Assembly (NCBI GenBank): GCA_023228705.1
Contig: JALOAS010000004.1
Coordinates: 6,930-70,929 of the forward strand
Length of the DNA: 64,000 nucleotides
Source: Ottowia sp.
GTDB lineage: Bacteria; Pseudomonadota; Gammaproteobacteria; Burkholderiales; Burkholderiaceae_C
Direction: 5' to 3'
Shown here piece after piece: positions 57,431-64,000 of the stretch. The notes below the pieces were generated by a model. The model was not told where the DNA came from. It saw only the letters and a program-made list of their open reading frames with translations, and made no database searches. Position numbers and translations under genes: made by a program. Within the stretch, counting starts at the first letter, position 1. The number at the start of each line of letters is the position of its first letter.

Positions 57431-57456
57431 AGCCGCGCGCCGTGTTGCGCGCGGCT
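57431..57456 (-). terminator. Hairpin after rpsO, probable (partial) terminator
   Basis: AGCCGCGCGC, a six-base loop and GCGCGCGGCT form a perfect 10-bp stem 80 bases past the rpsO stop. On the minus strand it is followed by TTGATCTTCTGTT, a weak T-rich tail. It may let some transcripts through into pnp. Confidence 0.65.
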
Positions 57457-57536
57457 GGCGCCACGCCAGACAGGGCACGCCGGCCATCGGCGCGCCCTGC
57501 ACGATACCGAACGCTGCGCGGCACGTGCCCACTGGC

Positions 57537-57803
57537 CTACTTGCGCAGGCCCAGCTTTTCGATCAGCGCGAGATAGCGGTCCGCGTTCTTGCGCCGCAGG
57601 TAATCGAGCAACTTGCGACGACGGCTGACCATGCGCAGGAGACCGCGGCGGCCATGATGGTCCTTGCCGTGCTCCTTGAAATGGGGAATCAGCTGGTTGA
57701 TCCGGGCGGTCAGGATGGCCACCTGGACTTCAGGGCTGCCCGTGTCGCCCGCAGCGCGCGCGTTTTCAGCAACGACCGCGGCCTTGGCTTCTTTGGAAAT
57801 CAT
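57537..57803 (-). CDS. rpsO: 30S ribosomal protein S15
   Basis: This 88-residue protein binds 16S rRNA in the platform of the small subunit. The whole family pattern is present: [58 protein letters not shown] at 57803. It lies upstream of pnp, a widely conserved order. Confidence 0.97.
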   Translation of the reverse strand: MISKEAKAAVVAENARAAGDTGSPEVQVAILTARINQLIPHFKEHGKDHHGRRGLLRMVSRRRKLLDYLRRKNADRYLALIEKLGLRK

Positions 57804-57894
57804 CAAAAATCCTTGGGTTGTTCCATATGGTTTTACTTGCGCAGCGCGCCGGAACTGAACACTGCGTGCGTCTTGCTCTGTGCAAAACCCTGCA

Positions 57895-57900
57895 ATTATA
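57895..57900 (-). promoter_or_regulatory. Candidate -10 element of rpsO
   Basis: On the minus strand the sequence is TATAAT, a perfect -10 hexamer, about 92 bases upstream of the rpsO ATG. No convincing -35 is visible at the right spacing. Confidence 0.5.
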
Positions 57901-58209
57901 TTGGAAGAGAGCCCGGACAGGGCGGTAACTGCCGCGTTGCCGCAAATCCCGCCATGCGCCGGAGCGGCTGCAGCACGCGCAGAAAGCGGGGATCGCGGAT
58001 CATGCGGCAGCAGCAAGCGGCGCAGCGGATTGAGCCATTGCGGGAAACTGTGCAAAAATGCCGCTGGACTGTTGGCCAGACAAGACATGGCGCTGCAATT
58101 CATGTGTACCGGGTTGGCAACAAGGCCGCGCCCGGTCCGGTCTTGGTACCTGCACATGACAAAACAACAAGCGCAGCACGTGCAAAAACAATTATCGGGA
58201 GACCGTCTT
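57901..58209. other. Divergent spacer between rpsO and livG
   Basis: This stretch holds upstream sequences of the rpsO and liv operons. The livG frame is open back through most of it, but those codons look non-coding. I found no operator or RNA structure that I could defend. Confidence 0.4.
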
Positions 58210-59008
<799 letters not shown>

Positions 59009-59028
<20 letters not shown>

Positions 59029-59716
59029 TTCCGTCACCGCCGGCTACGGCGACACCGAGATCCTGCGCGGCCTGTCCATGGTGGTCCACGAGAACGAGAT
59101 CGTCTCCATCATCGGGCCCAATGGCGCGGGCAAGTCCACGCTCATGAAGACGGTGTTCGGCCTGCTGCACCCGCGCCAGGGCTCCATCACCTTCAACGGC
59201 AAGGACATCTCGCGCACCGCGCCCTACGATATCGTGCTGCAGGGCATGTGCTACGTGCCGCAGGTGGCCAACGTGTTCACCACGCTCACGGTGGAGGAGA
59301 ACCTGCAGATGGGCGCGTTTCCACTGGGCAAGGCCGACCTGAGCGAAAGCAAGGATCGCGTCTACGCCATGTTTCCCAAGCTGCGCCAGCGGCGGCGCCA
59401 GCTGGCGGGCAAGATGTCGGGCGGCGAGCGCCAGCAGGTGGCCATGGGCAGCGCGCTCATGCTCAACCCCAGGCTGCTGCTGCTGGACGAGCCGACGGCA
59501 GCGCTTTCGCCCAAGCTGGTGGACGAGATCTTTGAACGCATCGCCAGCATCCGGAACACCGGCATCGCCATCCTGATGGTCGAGCAAAATGCACGCCAGT
59601 CCCTGATGATGGCCGACCGCGGCTACGTGCTGGCCAACGGCGAGAACCGGCACGAGGGCACGGGCAGGGAAATGCTCGACAACCCCGAAGTCGGACGCTT
59701 GTATCTGGGAGGCTGA
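59009..59716 (+). CDS. livF: Branched-chain amino acid-type ABC transporter ATP-binding protein LivF
   Basis: This 235-residue second ATPase has Walker A GPNGAGKSTLMKT, signature MSGGERQQVAMGSAL and Walker B LLLLDEPTAALSP. The segment YVPQVANVFTTLTVEENLQMG is typical of LivF. livG and livF would form the heterodimer that powers uptake. The start lies within livG, and livH begins three bases after the stop. Confidence 0.93.
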
Positions 59717-59719
59717 GCC

Positions 59720-60796
59720 ATGGCAGACAGCACGATGACGATGACCGACGGCGACGCCGCATCAGAAACCGGGTCCGGCGCGGAGGTGGCCGCACGCAGC
59801 AGCGACGGCGTGCGCAGCCCCCGCTTCGTGGGCGGCGTGCTCCTGCTGGTGCTCGTGGCCATGTGGGTCGCCGGCTGGTTCTCGGGCACCACAGCCGAGG
59901 AAATGCTCTCGCTCACGGTGTGGGGCGTCATGCTGGGCGGCATCATTGCCCTGGGCGGCATAGGCCTCACGCTGTGCTACGGAGTGCTCAAGTTTCCCAA
60001 CTTCGCCCACGGCGAGTTCCTCACGCTGGGGGCGTACATCACCTACGGCAGCATCCTGGTGCTGCCGCAGACCAACCCCATCTGGCGCTTCTCGTTCGGC
60101 TGGGAACTGCTGCTGGGCATGGTCCTGGCCATCATCATCACGGCGGTGGTGGCCATCGTGCTGGACAAGCTGCTGTACCGGCGGCTGCGCATGCACGGCT
60201 CGCCGCTGGTGCTGCTGGCCATGGCGTCGCTGGGCATGGAGTTCCTGCTGCGCGGCATCGTCTACCTGATCTGGGGCTCCAATTACCACTTCTACTACTC
60301 CGGCCGCGCCAACCCGGCCATGGACTTCCCGTTCGGGGTACGCGTCCAGGCGGACCAGCTCTTCGTGTTTGCGCTGGCGTTCATCCTGGTGGTGGCGCTG
60401 TACTGGATGCTGACACGCACCCGCATGGGCAAGGCCATGCGCGCCACCGCGGACAACCCGGACCTGGCGCAGGTACGCGGCATCAACACCGAGCGCGTCA
60501 TCGCATGGACCTGGGCCATAGGCGCCGGGCTGGCGGCCGTGGGTGGCGTCATGTACGGGCTGGCTTCGCAGATGCGCCCCGACATGGGCTTCCTGCTGCT
60601 GCTGCCGCTGTTTGCCGCGGTCATCATGGGCGGCATAGGCAGCGCCTGGGGCGCGCTGGTGGGCGCCATCATCATCGGCGTCGCCATGCAGCTGACGTCG
60701 GCGTTCCTGAACCCCACGTACGGCCCGGCGGTGGCGTTCACGCTCATGGTGCTGGTGCTGCTCATGCGCCCGCAGGGCCTGTTCGCGCAAAACTAG
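59720..60796 (+). CDS. livH: Branched-chain amino acid-type ABC transporter permease LivH
   Basis: This 358-residue inner-membrane permease has about eight segments and the stretches GIGLTLCYGVLKFPNFAHGEFLTLGAYI and MRATADNPDLAQVRGINTERVIAWTWAIGAGLAAVGG (the EAA-like loop). An N-terminal hydrophilic extension of about 35 residues (MTMTDGDAASETGSG) is unusual for LivH. The first segment is RFVGGVLLLVLVAMWVAGWF. Confidence 0.92.
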   Translation: MADSTMTMTDGDAASETGSGAEVAARSSDGVRSPRFVGGVLLLVLVAMWVAGWFSGTTAEEMLSLTVWGVMLGGIIALGGIGLTLCYGVLKFPNFAHGEFLTLGAYITYGSILVLPQTNPIWRFSFGWELLLGMVLAIIITAVVAIVLDKLLYRRLRMHGSPLVLLAMASLGMEFLLRGIVYLIWGSNYHFYYSGRANPAMDFPFGVRVQADQLFVFALAFILVVALYWMLTRTRMGKAMRATADNPDLAQVRGINTERVIAWTWAIGAGLAAVGGVMYGLASQMRPDMGFLLLLPLFAAVIMGGIGSAWGALVGAIIIGVAMQLTSAFLNPTYGPAVAFTLMVLVLLMRPQGLFAQN

Positions 60797-60818
60797 AAGG
60801 CAGAAGGAGAAAATCACC

Positions 60819-62024
60819 ATGGATCCAGCCCATCTGGTCAAGGCCTTCTTCCTCATGCTGCCGACCTTCCTGCTCGGCTGCCTGCTGTTCGGGCGCTGGC
60901 GCTGGCCGCTGCGCCTGCCGGCTGCCGTGCTCTTTGGCATCCTGGTCCCGCTGGCCGTGGCTGCGTTCATCCCCGGGGTCATGGACTACCTGGTGTCGTT
61001 TTGCACCATGGCGTCCATCTACGCGGTGCTGTCGCTGGGCCTGAACGCGCAGTGGGGCTACAACGGGCACCTGAACTTTGGCGTGGCCGCGTTCTTCGGC
61101 ATGGGCATGTTCACCATGGCGCTGTTCGTGTCCACCGCGCCCACCGGGCCGCTGGCCCTGTACGCCCAGCAGTTGTTCGGCCTGAACGCGCCGTTCCTGG
61201 TCGGCCTCGTGGCGGCGGCGGTGATGGCAGGTGTCCTGGGCTACCTGGTGGCGCAGCCCATCCTGCACCTGCGCATCGACTTCCTGGCCATCGCCACGCT
61301 GGGCATTGCCGAGATCGTGCGCCTCATCTTCCAGAACGAGCGCTGGCTGGCCAATGGTCCGCAGCCCTTCTCCGGCATCCCGCAGCCGCTCTCCTGCGTA
61401 TTCAAGGCGCCGCGCTGCGGCTGGCTGCCAGACTGGTTCCTGGACGCCACTGCGGTGCTGCAGCCACGGGACTACGCCTATCTCTACCTGGTCATCGTCG
61501 TGATCGCGCTGGCCATCATCTACGCCATGCTGGAGGCCATGGTGCGCTCGCCCTGGGGCCGGGCCCTGCGCGCCGTGCGCGACGAGGAATCCTCGGCCGC
61601 CATGAGCGGCAAGCACGTGAAGTCGCTGCGCGTGCAGTCCTTCGTGCTCGGCTGCGTCATCATGGGCATCGCCGGTGGCCTGTATGCGCCGTTCATGGTC
61701 ACCATAGACTACAGCCACCTCAACCCGCTGTTCTCGACCTTCCTGGTCTGGGTCATGCTCATGCTCGGCGGCAGCGGCAACAACAAGGGCGCAATCCTGG
61801 GGGCATTCGTGATCTGGGCCGTGTGGAGCGGGACCGGCTACGTCACCAGCGGGCTGGAGAGCGCGCTGTCGAACATCGCACCGGATATTGCCCGGCGCAT
61901 GTCTTTCCTGCGCTGGGCCTTTGTCGGGCTGCTGCTGGCCGCCATCGTGCTGTATCGCCCGCAGGGCCTGCTGCCCGAGAAGAAACGCGTGTCCCGCTTC
62001 CTGCGCGGCGTACCGGAGAACTGA
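60819..62024 (+). CDS. livM: Branched-chain amino acid-type ABC transporter permease LivM
   Basis: This 401-residue second permease is typical of LivM: LSLGLNAQWGYNGHLNFGVAAFFGMGMFT, FLAIATLGIAEIVRLIFQNE and LGRALRAVRDEESSA-like GRALRAVRDEESSAAMSGKHVKSLRVQSFVLGC. It starts 22 bases after livH with AAGGAGA before the ATG. It is the last gene of livGFHM. The binding protein is not in this operon but lies on the other strand downstream. Confidence 0.92.
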   Translation: MDPAHLVKAFFLMLPTFLLGCLLFGRWRWPLRLPAAVLFGILVPLAVAAFIPGVMDYLVSFCTMASIYAVLSLGLNAQWGYNGHLNFGVAAFFGMGMFTMALFVSTAPTGPLALYAQQLFGLNAPFLVGLVAAAVMAGVLGYLVAQPILHLRIDFLAIATLGIAEIVRLIFQNERWLANGPQPFSGIPQPLSCVFKAPRCGWLPDWFLDATAVLQPRDYAYLYLVIVVIALAIIYAMLEAMVRSPWGRALRAVRDEESSAAMSGKHVKSLRVQSFVLGCVIMGIAGGLYAPFMVTIDYSHLNPLFSTFLVWVMLMLGGSGNNKGAILGAFVIWAVWSGTGYVTSGLESALSNIAPDIARRMSFLRWAFVGLLLAAIVLYRPQGLLPEKKRVSRFLRGVPEN

Positions 62025-62125
62025 CGGGCGACCAGTTGCCGTGTCCGGAGCCGCTTGCGCGTCGCCGGGGAGCCCGCTGCGCACCATGGCCTGCCCCAGC
62101 CACCTGCGCGACGGCACGACGCCTC

Positions 62126-62440
62126 TCAGCCGTCGACCGCGATTTCCCCGGTGGTGTTGTCCACCAGCACCGGCGTGCTGAACCAGCTCAGCTCCGGATC
62201 GCTGCCGTACTTGCCGCGCACGAACTCGCGCCACTCATGCGTGTAGACGCGCTCGGCATCCGCGCGCGACTGCCAGAGGTAGACGCCGCCGGCGGACTGC
62301 CCGTCTTCGGACAGGATGTAGTACTTGCGCACCAGGCCCGGCATGCCCAGGTAGCGCGGCGCGGTGCTGTTGAACAGGGCCCGGGCCTGCGCCACGGAAA
62401 CACGCTCGGGCATGCGGAACAGGACAACGGTGGTGATCAC
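62126..62440 (-). CDS. Small YdhR-like (dimeric alpha/beta barrel) monooxygenase-family protein
   Basis: This 104-residue protein has the family segment PRYLGMPGLVRKYYILSEDGQSAGGVYLWQSRADAERVYTHEWREFV, which resembles YdhR-type proteins of the ABM-like fold. The GTG at 62440 was chosen because GGGAG lies seven bases upstream. The fold is often found in small heme- or cofactor-free monooxygenases, and function is unknown for this group. It is downstream of the Tat-exported binding protein on the same strand but separated from it by a strong terminator. Confidence 0.75.
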   Translation of the reverse strand: MITTVVLFRMPERVSVAQARALFNSTAPRYLGMPGLVRKYYILSEDGQSAGGVYLWQSRADAERVYTHEWREFVRGKYGSDPELSWFSTPVLVDNTTGEIAVDG

Positions 62441-62512
62441 GACATGACTCCCGGTTTTGGATCGACGCAAGCTGCATTGTCGCCAGAACCGGGGCGACAT
62501 GACAGCGTCAAG

Positions 62513-62536
62513 AAAAAAAAGGGCTGTTGCCAGCCC
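62513..62536 (-). terminator. Rho-independent terminator after the binding-protein gene
   Basis: On the minus strand, GGGCTG-GCAA-CAGCCC is followed by eight T. It begins 24 bases after the stop codon of the binding protein. The A/T tracts on both sides make it usable in either direction. Confidence 0.9.
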
Positions 62537-62559
62537 CTTTTTCCGTATCTCGCAGGCGC

Positions 62560-63909
62560 TTACTCTGACGGAATGTCCTCTGCGCGAACCATCTTGATGG
62601 TCTTCAGCTCGTTGCCTTCATACTGCCAGATGTTGACCGGCGTGATGACATCGCCGAACTCGTTGAAGTCCACCGGCCCGCCCACGCCGTTGTAGTTGAT
62701 GGCCTTGCCGTCCTTGAGCGCCTGCAGCATGGCCGTCACGCGCTCCTGGGTACCGCCGTCTATCATCTCGCCCGGCGGGTTGGCCACGGCGCGCAACTGG
62801 TCGCGCAGGACCTCGCCGGTGATCTTGGACGCATCGGTGATCTGGCCCTTGGCGACCACCGCGGCCATGGCCAGCCCCGCGGCCATGGCCGCGTCGTAGG
62901 TGGTGGTGGTGAACGGCGGGAAGCTGTCGCGTCCAAAACCCTCCTTGTAGCTGGCGGCAAAGCCCTTGTACGACTCGGTGGATGTGTCCTCGCCCGGCGC
63001 GGTGCCGTACTTGCCGTCCATGTCGGACGGACCCACCTCCTTGATGATGTCCACGCTGGCGTTGCCATCGGTGAACTGCCAGTTGGTGAAGTTGAAGGTG
63101 TCGCGCGACTCCTTGCAGATGGCGATGGTGTGCGCCGGGTAGCTGGGCAGGAACAGCATGTCCGGGTCGCCCTTGAGCGCCTGGGAAACCATGGACTTGT
63201 ACGTCGGCTGCACTTCTTCGGGGTGCGCCACCTCGGCCAGCACGGTGCCGCCGCGCTTCTTGAACGCTGCGGCAAAGGCGTTGGACAGGCCCTGGCCATA
63301 GGGGTTGTTGATGTAGATCGTTGAGACCTTCTTGTACTTGACGTCGGGCAGGATCTCGCCGTTGGCAAACTGCGCCGCGACGATGCCCTGCATGAGGTCG
63401 GACGGGCTGGTGCGGAACAGCAGGTCCAGGTCGTTGTCCTCCGGCAGCACCGTCACCAGCGGCGAGGTGGTGCCGTTGCCTATCTGCAGCACGCGCGAGG
63501 GCAGCGTGGCCGAGGTGGCCACCGCCACCGTCACGCCGCTGGACCAGCAGCAGATCACCGCCGGGGTGTGCTGGGTGTTGATCATCTGGCGCGCCGCCTC
63601 CACGCCCGTGGTGGGCAGCGTTCCGCTGTCCGCGGTGACCTGGTTGGCGATGATGGGGCCGCCAAACACCTGCTTGGCCGCGGTGTTGATCTGGTCGATC
63701 GCAAGCTTGACCGCATCGCGGTAGAAAGGACCAAACTCGGCTGCGGAGCCCGTCATGGCCACCAGCTGTCCGAGGTTGATCGCGGGCACGTCCGCCGCAA
63801 AGGCGCGTGACGCAGGCAGCAGGCCGCCCAGCATCAGGGTGCCGCCTGCGGCGCCCATGGTCCGCAGGAACTGGCGCCGGGGCGCGCTTGGTCTGAATAG
63901 ATTGCTCAT
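62560..63909 (-). CDS. ABC transporter substrate-binding protein (branched-chain amino acid type), Tat-exported
   Basis: This 449-residue periplasmic receptor has a twin-arginine signal peptide (RRQFLR at residues 11-16, then GAAGGTLMLGGLLPASRAFA). It has the type I binding pattern INLGQLVAMTGSAAEFGPFYRDAVKLAIDQINTAAKQ, and TPAVICCWSSGVTVAVATSAT in the ligand region. AGGAGA lies before the ATG at 63909. It is most likely the receptor for the LivGFHM importer, although it faces that operon. Tat export is uncommon for this family. Confidence 0.9.
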   Translation of the reverse strand: MSNLFRPSAPRRQFLRTMGAAGGTLMLGGLLPASRAFAADVPAINLGQLVAMTGSAAEFGPFYRDAVKLAIDQINTAAKQVFGGPIIANQVTADSGTLPTTGVEAARQMINTQHTPAVICCWSSGVTVAVATSATLPSRVLQIGNGTTSPLVTVLPEDNDLDLLFRTSPSDLMQGIVAAQFANGEILPDVKYKKVSTIYINNPYGQGLSNAFAAAFKKRGGTVLAEVAHPEEVQPTYKSMVSQALKGDPDMLFLPSYPAHTIAICKESRDTFNFTNWQFTDGNASVDIIKEVGPSDMDGKYGTAPGEDTSTESYKGFAASYKEGFGRDSFPPFTTTTYDAAMAAGLAMAAVVAKGQITDASKITGEVLRDQLRAVANPPGEMIDGGTQERVTAMLQALKDGKAINYNGVGGPVDFNEFGDVITPVNIWQYEGNELKTIKMVRAEDIPSE

Positions 63910-64000
63910 GCAAAGTCTCCTCTTGGTATTTGAAGGCAGCACGCACCGGGCCTTTTCGCTCTGCCCCGGCGCTGCGGTGCGCCAGGATGGCGTACGTGAC
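63910..64000. other. Upstream region of the binding-protein gene, cut by the window end
   Basis: Only 91 bases are visible. Besides the ribosome-binding site nothing can be assigned. Confidence 0.4.

Noticed and set aside
54862..57576. 904-codon open frame on the plus strand
   Set aside because: It is antisense to pnp and has no family features.

Overview
The window is high-GC DNA with dense coding. It most likely comes from a betaproteobacterium of the order Burkholderiales, probably close to Comamonadaceae. This is inferred from gene content and order, not from a search: rpsO-pnp-quinone oxidoreductase-tpiA-secG-tRNA-Leu-nuoA..N-NUDIX-DUF1178, a zapB/zapA/6S RNA block, and a LexA-controlled imuA-imuB-dnaE2 cassette.

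Left part (1-11.4 kb). A FUSC-type exporter runs off the left edge. It is followed by an amidase, a class I methyltransferase, and a glycine betaine-type ABC importer in which the binding protein and permease are one polypeptide. Next is an acetoin-dehydrogenase-like block (acoX on +, acoA-acoB-lipoyl carrier on -). Its base composition looks visibly less GC-rich than its surroundings, and acoX is preceded by a small inverted-repeat element.

Middle part (11.5-37.8 kb). The imuA/imuB/dnaE2 mutagenesis cassette has a near-perfect LexA box. It is followed by a divergent ClC channel, an MFS drug transporter, a Na+/H+ antiporter, ogt, a TonB-receptor-like barrel with no plug domain, zapB/zapA, 6S RNA and a TauE/SafE permease. 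Then comes a catabolic block on the minus strand: CaiB-type CoA transferase, atypical crotonase, aldehyde dehydrogenase, branched-chain-type binding protein, TRAP transporter and malonyl-CoA decarboxylase. This looks like uptake and breakdown of a malonate-like or acyl acid. Two families of MITE-like elements, with two copies each, sit in the intergenic spaces.

Right part (37.1-64 kb). DUF1178 and NUDIX genes lie at the end of the complete 14-gene nuo operon for respiratory complex I (minus strand, transcribed from nuoA at 52.4 kb to nuoN at 37.8 kb). Upstream of nuoA are tRNA-Leu(GAG), secG, tpiA, a quinone oxidoreductase, pnp and rpsO, with several strong hairpins between rpsO and pnp. The window ends with a plus-strand branched-chain amino acid-type ABC transporter (livG, livF, livH, livM), a small YdhR-like protein and a convergent Tat-exported binding protein.

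Most of the window is ordinary core metabolism. The observations most worth following up are the two repeat families, the reduced and rearranged aco locus, the plugless outer-membrane barrel, and the CoA-transferase/crotonase/ALDH/TRAP/MCD cluster, whose crotonase lacks both usual catalytic glutamates.
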